In this document: positions 56,433 to 64,000 of the stretch, one piece after another
Position numbering within the stretch: the stretch's first letter is position 1
Layout of the letters: every line of letters starts with the position of its first letter
Assembly (NCBI GenBank): GCA_902560725.1
Contig: CACEMR010000004.1
Location: forward strand, 1 to 64,000
Origin: an uncultured Alphaproteobacteria bacterium
GTDB taxonomy: Bacteria > Pseudomonadota > Alphaproteobacteria > HIMB59 > GCA-002718135
DNA length: 64,000 bases
Reading direction: 5' to 3'
Made by a program: the position numbers and the translations under genes
Notes under the pieces: generated by a model
Told to the model about the DNA's origin: nothing
Seen by the model: only the letters and a program-made list of their open reading frames with translations
The model's database searches: none

Positions 56433-57494
56433 ATGGAAAGAATTAATTATAATTCTCTAAAGTTTTTAGAATATGTAGATAATTTAAATCCACAAAACTC
56501 TGGAATTTTTTTTTCAGTATTTCTCCATTTAATAATTTTGTTATTTGCAGTGGGTATTCCAAATTTTTTTGGACCTAAAGATATTTTTGTACCAAATGTT
56601 ATTCCTATTGAAATTTTAAATGTTTCAGAAACAACAAATATTGAAAAAAATAATAACAAAAGTGAAGAAAATAAAAATACTGCAACTAAACAAAAAAAAT
56701 TTAATGCATCTGAAAACACAGAAATTCAAAAAGTTGAATTAAAGCAAAAAGTAAATAGTGTTAATATGGAAAACGAACCTACAATTAAAATTAAAGAAAA
56801 ATCTAATATTACAATTAATGAAAAAAAATTAATTGAAGTTCAAGAAAAGGAAAATATTGAAATAAAAACTAAAGTAGAAACTATTAAAACAGATAAGATA
56901 AAACCCAAACTTAAACCTAAGCCAAAAAAAATTGAACCTAAAACAAATACTGATATTCAGATAGAACCTAAAGTAAAAGAAGAAATAAAATCAGTTAAAA
57001 AAAATGACGTAACCGCTCCAAAACAAAAGCCCGAGCAGGATTTTAATCAAATGTTAGCTTCTAGTTTGCGAGATTTAAGAAATGAAAAAACAAACAATGT
57101 TCAAAGCGAGGAATTAGAAAAAGTGAATGATAACAAACAGTCTAGCTTAGATGAAATGAATGAAAATTCAACTTTATCAATATCTGAAATAGATCTTTTG
57201 ATTCAACAGTTGTCATCTTGTTGGGTAGCCCCTGCTGGAGCTGTAATTCCAGATAATACTATAATTAAAATTTCTGCAACTTTATCAAGAAATATGGAAG
57301 TTTTATCAAATTCAATTCGTATTATTGACACAAATTTATCTAAAAGTAATCCTTTTTATGGACCTATTACTGACAGCGCAAAGAGGACACTTCTTAACCC
57401 AGAGTGTACACCACTTAAACTCCCAAAAGAAAAATATGATTTATGGAAAAATCTTACAATTAGATTTGATCATGATATTATGAAAGGCAATTAA
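56433..57494 (+). CDS. tolA: TolA-like envelope-spanning protein
   Basis: 353 aa. One membrane helix (about 25-44), a long Lys/Glu/Pro/Asn-rich periplasmic stretch with KPKPKKIEPK-like segments (about 60-210), and a C-terminal globular domain with two cysteines (QQLSSCWVAPAG near 264; LLNPECTPL near 325), typical of alphaproteobacterial TolA. It carries the TolQR energy to TolB-Pal. One-base overlap with tolB. Confidence 0.88.
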   Translation: MERINYNSLKFLEYVDNLNPQNSGIFFSVFLHLIILLFAVGIPNFFGPKDIFVPNVIPIEILNVSETTNIEKNNNKSEENKNTATKQKKFNASENTEIQKVELKQKVNSVNMENEPTIKIKEKSNITINEKKLIEVQEKENIEIKTKVETIKTDKIKPKLKPKPKKIEPKTNTDIQIEPKVKEEIKSVKKNDVTAPKQKPEQDFNQMLASSLRDLRNEKTNNVQSEELEKVNDNKQSSLDEMNENSTLSISEIDLLIQQLSSCWVAPAGAVIPDNTIIKISATLSRNMEVLSNSIRIIDTNLSKSNPFYGPITDSAKRTLLNPECTPLKLPKEKYDLWKNLTIRFDHDIMKGN

Positions 57495-58810
57495 TGACAA
57501 AATACCTCCTTTACTCAATTGTTTGTTTTCTTTCATTAAAAGCCATATCTTTAGAAGTTACTCTTACACAAGGCACAGTTAAACCTACACCAATTGCAGT
57601 AACAGATTTATTTTCGGAAAATACAAATTTGGAAAAAGTTGGAAAAAATATCTCAAACGTTATCTCTGACAATCTTGAAAGATCAGGTCTTTTTATACCT
57701 TTAGATGATAAAGCATTTATCCAAAGTAACAAATCTTTATCAAAACAACCTCGTTTTGAAGATTGGAAGGTGATTAAAGCTCAACATTTAGTTGCTGGAA
57801 AAATTACTGGTTCTAATGGAAAAATTTCAGTTGAGTTTAGATTATACGATGTTTTTCAACAAAAACAGTTAGTTGGAAAAAAATATGAGACAAGTGAAAA
57901 AAATTGGAGAAGGGTAGCACATATAATTTCAGACTCGGTTTTTAAAAATATAACCGGTGAAGGTGGATACTTTGATACAAGAATTGTCTACGTTGCTGAA
58001 ACAGGTCCAAAGGAAAACAAACAAAAGAGATTAGCAATTATGGATCAAGATCAGGCAAATCACAGATTTCTTACCGATGGTTCATACCTAGTATTAACAC
58101 CAAGGTTTTCTCCTAATTCCCAGAAAATTACTTATATGTCATATGTAAATCGTAATAGTCCAAGAGTTTATATATTTGATATTGAAACTGGAAAACAAGA
58201 AATAGTAGGAGAATTTCCTGGAATGACTTTTGCACCTCGCTTTTCTCCCGATGGTAATAAAATTGTAATGTCATTTACTGATCCAGATATAGGTAATTCG
58301 GAAATATATGTTCTTGATTTAAAAACAAGAATTTCAAAAAGAATAACAAACAATTCTGCAATTGACGTCTCAGCAAGTTTTTCTCCAGATGGAAAAAAAA
58401 TAGTATTTAACTCTGATAGAAGTGGAAGAAGGCATTTGTATGTAACTGATAATGATGGAAAGAATGCTAAAAGAATTAGTCGTGAAGCTGGTAGTTATTA
58501 TACCCCTGTTTGGTCACCGCGTGGAGATATGATCGCATTTACTAAACAAGAGGGAGGTCAATTTTATATAGGTGTAATGGAAAATGATGGATCAAATGAG
58601 AGAATGATAGCAAAATCATTTCATGTTGAAGGACCAACATGGGCTCCTAATGGCAGATTTTTGATGTATTTTAAAGAAGAAAGAACTGCTGAGGATGGTT
58701 CTGGAGGTGAATCTAGCCTTTATTCTATTGATTTAACTGGATATAATGAGAGAAAAGTAATCACTCCACTGGGCGGATCTGATCCAGCATGGTCTCCTTT
58801 AATGCATTAA
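57494..58810 (+). CDS. tolB: Tol-Pal system protein TolB
   Basis: 438 aa. Signal peptide (about 1-20), N-terminal domain to about 165, then a six-bladed propeller with SPNSQKITYMSY-, SPDGNKIVMSFT-, SPDGKKIVFNSDRSG- and SPRGDMIAFTK-type repeats. Periplasmic partner of Pal and TolA. Confidence 0.97.
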   Translation: MTKYLLYSIVCFLSLKAISLEVTLTQGTVKPTPIAVTDLFSENTNLEKVGKNISNVISDNLERSGLFIPLDDKAFIQSNKSLSKQPRFEDWKVIKAQHLVAGKITGSNGKISVEFRLYDVFQQKQLVGKKYETSEKNWRRVAHIISDSVFKNITGEGGYFDTRIVYVAETGPKENKQKRLAIMDQDQANHRFLTDGSYLVLTPRFSPNSQKITYMSYVNRNSPRVYIFDIETGKQEIVGEFPGMTFAPRFSPDGNKIVMSFTDPDIGNSEIYVLDLKTRISKRITNNSAIDVSASFSPDGKKIVFNSDRSGRRHLYVTDNDGKNAKRISREAGSYYTPVWSPRGDMIAFTKQEGGQFYIGVMENDGSNERMIAKSFHVEGPTWAPNGRFLMYFKEERTAEDGSGGESSLYSIDLTGYNERKVITPLGGSDPAWSPLMH

Positions 58811-58912
58811 TTCGTTATAATTTGAAAAAAATATATGAAATATTTAAAAAAATGTTAAGAATTTACCATTAATTAAATATAGCTAGCAAAGTATTAAGGG
58901 AGCGAGTTTTAT

Positions 58913-59431
58913 ATGTTTTATAAGTTTTTTATTTCAGCAATATTAGTATTATTCGTTGCAGCGTGTGCAACTAAACCAAAAGACGATGCTGATGCGAGTG
59001 GATCAGGCTCTACAAGTTCTGATAGTTCAGTATCTGATGGTACGATTACCGAAACTGCCGGAAGTGGAATAGTTGCAGGTTCTCAAGAGGACTTAATTGT
59101 TAATGTTGGGGACAGAGTATTTTTTGGATATGATAGTTCAGACTTAGACTCTGATGCATTAGAGTTACTTCAAGATCAAGTAGCATGGCTAAAACAAAAC
59201 AGCAATGTTTCTGTAACTATTGAAGGACATTGTGATGAAAGAGGTACAAGAGAATACAACTTGGCTCTTGGAGAAAAAAGAGCACAGTCAGTAAAAAATT
59301 ACCTAATAGGTTTGGGAATTAATCCAGATAGAGTTTCTACAATTAGTTATGGAAAAGAGAGACCTGCCGTTGTTGGTTCAAATGATGGCGCATGGGCTCA
59401 AAACAGAAGATCAGTAACTATTGTAAATTAA
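58913..59431 (+). CDS. pal: Peptidoglycan-associated lipoprotein Pal
   Basis: 172 aa. Lipobox FVAAC (Cys18), a Ser/Gly/Asp linker, then the OmpA domain: VFFGYDSSDLDSDALELL, VTIEGHCDERGTREYNLALGEKRAQ and QNRRSVTIV. It binds peptidoglycan and TolB. It has its own upstream gap of about 100 bases with an AAGGGAG ribosome site, and a hairpin follows. Confidence 0.96.
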   Translation: MFYKFFISAILVLFVAACATKPKDDADASGSGSTSSDSSVSDGTITETAGSGIVAGSQEDLIVNVGDRVFFGYDSSDLDSDALELLQDQVAWLKQNSNVSVTIEGHCDERGTREYNLALGEKRAQSVKNYLIGLGINPDRVSTISYGKERPAVVGSNDGAWAQNRRSVTIVN

Positions 59432-59452
59432 TACCTATTTCCTTAATACATG

Positions 59453-59473
59453 GGCGCTATTTTATATAGCGCC
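59453..59473 (+). terminator. Hairpin after pal, probable terminator
   Basis: An 8-bp perfect stem GGCGCTAT/ATAGCGCC with a five-base loop, followed by TTAATTTTA. The T tract is weak, so termination may be partial. Confidence 0.5.
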
Positions 59474-59508
59474 TTAATTTTATCTAGATTTAAATATAAA
59501 ATAATTAA

Positions 59509-60408
59509 ATGATTAAATATCTTTTTCTAATTTTATTTTGTCTTTTTTCTTATTCAGTAAATTCTAATGAAAATTTACTTACTATCCAACAACAACTAGA
59601 AAGATTACAAAGGGAAGTTTCTGATTTATCACAAACAGTTTTTAATAATAATACTAAATCAAGTTCTAACAATAATAGTGACTTAGTAACTAATCTCTCA
59701 GCAATTGATATTAGAATTTATGATCTAGAAAAAGATGTAAAAAATCTCACTGCTAATCTTGAGGAAATTTTTTTCCAATTAGAAGATTTAAGTTTAAAAT
59801 TAAATAATTTTCAAGATAATATTTTTTCAATAGAAAATAACATATTGGAATTAAAAAATATTAATATTCAAAAAAATACTTCAACTATTACAGAAGAAAA
59901 TATGGACAATAATGAAAATTCTTTAGGCTCTTTAAAGATTTCATCTGAAAATACTGTCTCTGAAAATTCTGATAGTAATGATCAAAACGAACAGGATATT
60001 ACTAAAGAAGTTGAATTATCACCTGAAGATCAATTTCAATTAGCATTTGATAATATAAGAAATAAAAACTGGGCTGATGCTAAAAATTCATTTTTAGAAT
60101 TTATTGAAAAAAATCCTAAAAATCAATTATCCGGATCTGCTCATTATTGGTTAGGTGAATTATATATGCTTGAAAAAAATTATATGGATGCAACATTAAT
60201 ATTTGCTGATGGTTATCAAAAATTTCCTGAAAGCATAAAAGCACCTGATATGTTATTTAAATTATCACAGTCTCTTTTTGAAGTTAATAAAATTAATGAG
60301 TCTTGCAAAACCCTAGAAAAGCTTATTTTAGACTATCCAAAAAATAAGTTAATAAAAAATGCAAAAAAACAAATCAAAAATTATTCATGCTTAGAAGTAA
60401 GTGAATGA
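59509..60408 (+). CDS. cpoB: Cell division coordinator CpoB (YbgF)
   Basis: 299 aa. Signal peptide (about 1-19), a coiled-coil region (about 25-120, the YbgF trimer helix and a longer extension), a Ser/Asn/Glu-rich linker, and TPR repeats (about 170-290: FQLAFDNIRNKNWADAKNSFLEFIE; SAHYWLGELYMLEKNYMDAT). It links the Tol-Pal system to peptidoglycan synthesis. Its ATGA end overlaps tilS. Confidence 0.9.
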   Translation: MIKYLFLILFCLFSYSVNSNENLLTIQQQLERLQREVSDLSQTVFNNNTKSSSNNNSDLVTNLSAIDIRIYDLEKDVKNLTANLEEIFFQLEDLSLKLNNFQDNIFSIENNILELKNINIQKNTSTITEENMDNNENSLGSLKISSENTVSENSDSNDQNEQDITKEVELSPEDQFQLAFDNIRNKNWADAKNSFLEFIEKNPKNQLSGSAHYWLGELYMLEKNYMDATLIFADGYQKFPESIKAPDMLFKLSQSLFEVNKINESCKTLEKLILDYPKNKLIKNAKKQIKNYSCLEVSE

Positions 60409-61376
60409 AGCTTAATAAAAAAAAGTTTTTTGTATTATTAAATAAAAATCTTATTATTGAGAATAACCCTACCATAGCTGTGGCAGTTTCAGGTGGGCCT
60501 GATAGTATGGGGCTTGTATTTTTACTTAACGATTGGTGCAAATTGATTAATGGAAATTTAATTGCGCTAATTGTTAATCATAATTTAAGAAAAAATTCTT
60601 TAGAGGAAGCTACTTCCACTCAAAATATCTTAAAAAAAAAAAAAATTAAATCTAAAATATTTTCAGTTCATAATTCTCAAATTAATAAAAAAAGTATGAA
60701 TGAAGCAAGAATAAATAGATATAAATTACTAACAAATTATTGTAGATCGAATAATATACTTCATTTATTTTTAGCTCATCACAAAGATGATAATTTAGAA
60801 ACTTTTTTAACAAGGAAAGTATCAGGCAGTGATTTTGAAGGATTGAATTCGATGCAATTATTCTCACTAAATAATAAAATAAATATTGTTCGTCCGTTTC
60901 TCAACTATACAAAAAAAGAAATACTTGAATATAATTCTCATTATAAAATTCCTTTCGTAATAGACCCTTCAAATACAAATTTGAATTATACTCGTCCATC
61001 AATTAGAGATTTTTTAGGTAAAACATTAAAAAAAAATATCAAAGAAATAGAAAATGAATTCAATATTATTAAAAAATATTCAAGCCATTACAAAACAATG
61101 ATCTATGAAATATTAATTAAAAATACAACTGAAATTAGTAATAGCTATATTAAAATTAATTATAAAAATTATATGAAACTTAACAAAATATTGTCTGTAA
61201 AAATTGTAAAATGCATATTTCAATATTTCAATAAAAAAGATACTTTCCTAAGATCCAAGAAGATAGATATATTTATCAATGAAGTTAAAAAAATGAAATT
61301 TGAACAATTTAATTTGGGTGGAATGATCATTAAAAAACGAGATAATTCATTGGTTTTTTTAAAAAAACCTAACTAA
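60405..61376 (+). CDS. tilS: tRNA(Ile)-lysidine synthase
   Basis: 323 aa. PP-loop [16 protein letters not shown] (about 26-41), the [13 protein letters not shown] motif (about 123-135) and [14 protein letters not shown]. It converts C34 of tRNA-Ile(CAU) to lysidine. It is shorter than the E. coli enzyme and lacks its C-terminal domain, as in many alphaproteobacteria. Confidence 0.92.
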   Translation: MKLNKKKFFVLLNKNLIIENNPTIAVAVSGGPDSMGLVFLLNDWCKLINGNLIALIVNHNLRKNSLEEATSTQNILKKKKIKSKIFSVHNSQINKKSMNEARINRYKLLTNYCRSNNILHLFLAHHKDDNLETFLTRKVSGSDFEGLNSMQLFSLNNKINIVRPFLNYTKKEILEYNSHYKIPFVIDPSNTNLNYTRPSIRDFLGKTLKKNIKEIENEFNIIKKYSSHYKTMIYEILIKNTTEISNSYIKINYKNYMKLNKILSVKIVKCIFQYFNKKDTFLRSKKIDIFINEVKKMKFEQFNLGGMIIKKRDNSLVFLKKPN

Positions 61377-61428
61377 TTATTCAATAAACTATTGTGTTTT
61401 TTCAATTAATTCCTATTTATTATGTATA

Positions 61429-63330
61429 ATGAAAAATATGAGCAAAAATATAATTCTATGGATAATTATAGGATTGCTTCTAATTGTATTGTTCAATCTA
61501 TTTCAGGGAACTTCAACTAATAAAAATAGTTCAAAAATTTCATTTTCTGATTTTATGGCAGCAACAGAAAGCGGTAATGTATCTGAAGTAAATATAAGTG
61601 GCAATAATGTTACAGGTTTTTTAAATGACGGAAGAGCATTTAATACATATGCTCCAAATTACCCAAATTTAGTAGATAAACTAAATGAAAGAGGTGTTAA
61701 AATAACTGCAGAACCATCTGAAAGATCGATGCACCCTTTACTAAGTGTATTGTTATCATGGTTTCCTATGCTTCTATTAATTGGAGTCTGGATATTTTTT
61801 ATGCGTCAAATGCAGGGTGGCGGCGGTAAGGCAATGGGCTTTGGTAAATCTAAAGCAAAATTATTAAACGAAGCAGTTGGGAAAGTTACATTTGATGATG
61901 TAGCAGGTATAGATGAAGCCAAACAAGAATTAGAAGAGGTTGTTGAATTTTTAAAAGATCCGCAAAAATTTTCTAGACTTGGAGGTAAGATTCCAAGAGG
62001 TGCTTTATTAGTTGGACCTCCAGGAACAGGTAAAACACTTCTTGCGAGAGCAATCGCTGGTGAGGCAAACGTTCCATTTTTTTCTATATCAGGTTCTGAT
62101 TTTGTAGAAATGTTCGTTGGTGTTGGAGCTAGTAGAGTTAGAGACATGTTTGACCAAGGTAAAAAAAATGCTCCATGTATTGTATTTATTGATGAGATTG
62201 ATGCCGTTGGCCGTCATAGAGGCGCTGGGCTTGGTGGTGGCAATGATGAGAGAGAACAAACATTGAATCAACTTTTAGTTGAGATGGATGGTTTCGAAGC
62301 AAATGCTGGAGTAATTATTATTGCAGCAACTAATAGACCAGATGTTTTAGATCCGGCTTTGCTAAGGCCAGGAAGGTTTGATAGGCAAATATCGGTTTCA
62401 AATCCTGATGTAATGGGGAGAGATAAAATCTTAAAGGTTCATATTAAAAAAATTAAAGTTTCACCAAAGTTTGATTCAAAGATTATTGCAAGAGGTACTC
62501 CTGGCTTCTCTGGCGCTGACCTAGCAAACTTAGTAAATGAGGCTGCTTTGCTTGCTGCAAGAAAAAATAAAAGAATGGTTACATTAGAAGATTTTGAGAA
62601 TGCTAAAGATAAAGTAATGATGGGTGCTGAAAAAAGATCAATGGTAATGTCTGAAGATGAAAAAAAACTTACGGCATATCACGAAGCTGGACATGCTGTT
62701 GCAACTTTACACTCACCAGCATCAGATCCAATACATAAGGCAACTATAATTCCAAGAGGAAGGGCTTTAGGAATGGTAATGAGACTTCCAGAGAAAGATC
62801 AACTATCTATGAGAAAAGATCAGATGAAAGCACATTTATTAATTGCAACAGGTGGAAGAATTGCAGAAGAAATGATTTTTGGAAAAGATAAGATTACTAA
62901 CGGCGCTGCAAGTGACATTCAAATGGTAACAAATTTAGCTAAAAAAATGATTACAGAGTGGGGGATGAGTGAGAAACTTGGAAGGTTAAGATATAACAAT
63001 GATAGTGAGGAAGTTTTCTTGGGACATTCTGTTGCTCAATCTAAAAATTTATCAGACTCAACCGCAAAATTAATAGATGAAGAAGTAAGATTTCTGGCTG
63101 AAGAAGCTGAAAACAATTGTAGAAAAATTTTACAAGATAATATTGAAGAACTCCATATCGTAGCTAAAGGACTTTTGGAGTACGAAACCCTTTCAGGTGA
63201 TGAAATTAAAGATCTAATTAAAGGAATTAAACCTTCGAGAGATGATTTTGACAACGATTTAACAACACCTCAAAAAACCTCACCGTCAGTTCCCAAAACC
63301 GGTGGCTCAGCTACTGCTCCAGCAAACTAA
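61429..63330 (+). CDS. ftsH: ATP-dependent zinc metalloprotease FtsH
   Basis: 633 aa. Two membrane helices (about 7-25 and 103-125), AAA domain with [16 protein letters not shown] (about 195-210), [13 protein letters not shown] (about 249-261) and [21 protein letters not shown], and the zinc site HEAGH (about 418-422). It degrades misfolded membrane proteins and regulators. An in-frame ATG three codons downstream (MSKNII) is also possible. Confidence 0.97.
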   Translation: MKNMSKNIILWIIIGLLLIVLFNLFQGTSTNKNSSKISFSDFMAATESGNVSEVNISGNNVTGFLNDGRAFNTYAPNYPNLVDKLNERGVKITAEPSERSMHPLLSVLLSWFPMLLLIGVWIFFMRQMQGGGGKAMGFGKSKAKLLNEAVGKVTFDDVAGIDEAKQELEEVVEFLKDPQKFSRLGGKIPRGALLVGPPGTGKTLLARAIAGEANVPFFSISGSDFVEMFVGVGASRVRDMFDQGKKNAPCIVFIDEIDAVGRHRGAGLGGGNDEREQTLNQLLVEMDGFEANAGVIIIAATNRPDVLDPALLRPGRFDRQISVSNPDVMGRDKILKVHIKKIKVSPKFDSKIIARGTPGFSGADLANLVNEAALLAARKNKRMVTLEDFENAKDKVMMGAEKRSMVMSEDEKKLTAYHEAGHAVATLHSPASDPIHKATIIPRGRALGMVMRLPEKDQLSMRKDQMKAHLLIATGGRIAEEMIFGKDKITNGAASDIQMVTNLAKKMITEWGMSEKLGRLRYNNDSEEVFLGHSVAQSKNLSDSTAKLIDEEVRFLAEEAENNCRKILQDNIEELHIVAKGLLEYETLSGDEIKDLIKGIKPSRDDFDNDLTTPQKTSPSVPKTGGSATAPAN

Positions 63331-63377
63331 ACTTTAAAAGACTTCACAATATTTATTTTTTTGAATAAAAGACATGA

Positions 63378-64000
63378 ATGTCTAAAATATTTGGCACTGA
63401 TGGAATAAGGTGTCTAGTTAACACTGAACCTTTAACTGCAGAAACTTGCTTAAAAATTTCTAAATCTGTTGCATACATATTAGGTAAAAATAAAAAAGAT
63501 AAAAGAGTTGTTATCTGTAAAGATACAAGATTATCTGGTTATTTATACGAGCCACTTGTTACAGCAGGATTTATATCAATGGGCATGGATGTTGTTTTAG
63601 TAGGACCACTTCCAACACCTGCTGTACCTTTGATGATTAAAACGTTGAGAGCTGATATTGGCGTAATGATTACGGCTTCTCATAATACATATGAATATAA
63701 TGGACTTAAATTTTTTGATAGTACTGGAGCAAAGTTAAGTTCATCAATAGAACAAAAAGTTGAAAAAATAGTTTTAGATAATAAAAAATATTCTAAAGTC
63801 TTAAATAACACATTTGTATCTGGAAATGCAAAAAGACTGGAGGATGCTTCAGGTAGATACTCAGAATTTTTAAAAAGTACTCTTAATAAAAAATCTTCCA
63901 CAAAAAAACTAACAATTGTTTTAGATTGTGCTAATGGAGCTACATACACTATTGCGCCAAATTTATTTTGGGAGCTGGGTCATAAAGTTATCACAATAAA
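63378..64000 (+). CDS. glmM: Phosphoglucosamine mutase (cut by window edge)
   Basis: The first 207 codons are inside the window. SKIFGTDGIRCLVN is the family start, and the phosphoserine loop MITASHNTYEYNGLKFF holds the active Ser near residue 101. It makes glucosamine-1-phosphate for peptidoglycan and lipopolysaccharide. It follows ftsH by 47 bases. An ATG at 63374 is in another frame. Confidence 0.95.
   Translation, partial: MSKIFGTDGIRCLVNTEPLTAETCLKISKSVAYILGKNKKDKRVVICKDTRLSGYLYEPLVTAGFISMGMDVVLVGPLPTPAVPLMIKTLRADIGVMITASHNTYEYNGLKFFDSTGAKLSSSIEQKVEKIVLDNKKYSKVLNNTFVSGNAKRLEDASGRYSEFLKSTLNKKSSTKKLTIVLDCANGATYTIAPNLFWELGHKVITI

Overview
The window is AT-rich, densely packed chromosomal DNA from a streamlined free-living alphaproteobacterium, probably a marine SAR11-like or HIMB59/AEGEAN-169-like lineage (inference). 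Alphaproteobacterial markers are a DUF1013/TrcR protein, a DUF1192 protein, CIRCE-controlled groESL and an alpha-type bL31. Catabolism centres on methylated C1 donors: a DMGDH-like enzyme with ETF and ETF-QO, sarcosine oxidase, formate-THF ligase and a MetF-like reductase. Intergenic gaps are short, many genes overlap by 1-8 bases, and there is no CRISPR array, insertion sequence or prophage structural gene.

Layout: 1-1.6 kb holds a cut-off secreted repeat-type protein, a DUF4396 membrane protein and a YHYH-domain protein. From 1.93 to 7.50 kb there is a small genomic island in tRNA-Gln(UUG). It is bounded by a perfect 73-bp direct repeat, has integrase-arm-like repeats just inside both ends, and carries only three translationally coupled genes. 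The first encodes a 1323-aa protein with six zinc-ribbon repeats, a SNF2-type ATPase and an Rrp8-like methyltransferase. The other two are small partners, one of them a zinc-ribbon protein. No integrase is present. This is the best candidate in the window for an undescribed system, possibly phage defence.

From 7.5 to 22 kb are housekeeping and envelope genes: SH3 protein, tRNA-Arg, GT61 glycosyltransferase, SppA-like protease, groESL, glutathione peroxidase, MscS, AI-2E family protein, recX, an ABC-2 permease, argD-argF, trkH, apaG and an OmpA-type lipoprotein. From 22 to 40 kb is the methyl-oxidation region: a DmdA-like GcvT-family protein, the DMGDH-like dehydrogenase followed by etfB, etfA and ETF-QO, and on the other strand metF-like, fhs, soxB, soxD, soxA and soxG. 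Together these can strip methyl groups from N- (or S-) methylated osmolytes, pass electrons to ubiquinone through ETF, and carry the C1 units on tetrahydrofolate to formate with ATP recovery.

From 40 to 46 kb are trhO, rpmG and a photo-oxidative-stress/lipid cluster (photolyase, flavin amine-oxidase-like protein, DUF1365, cyclopropane-fatty-acid-synthase family enzyme, DUF2878). From 46 to 54 kb are trcR, DUF1192, rpmE, suhB, efp, an unknown gene, gap, tkt, a DUF4164-like coiled coil, zapA, 5-FCL and a YmdB-family phosphoesterase. From 54 to 64 kb are yebC, an Hjc-like PD-(D/E)XK nuclease standing where ruvCAB is usually found, tolQRAB-pal-cpoB, tilS, ftsH and the start of glmM.
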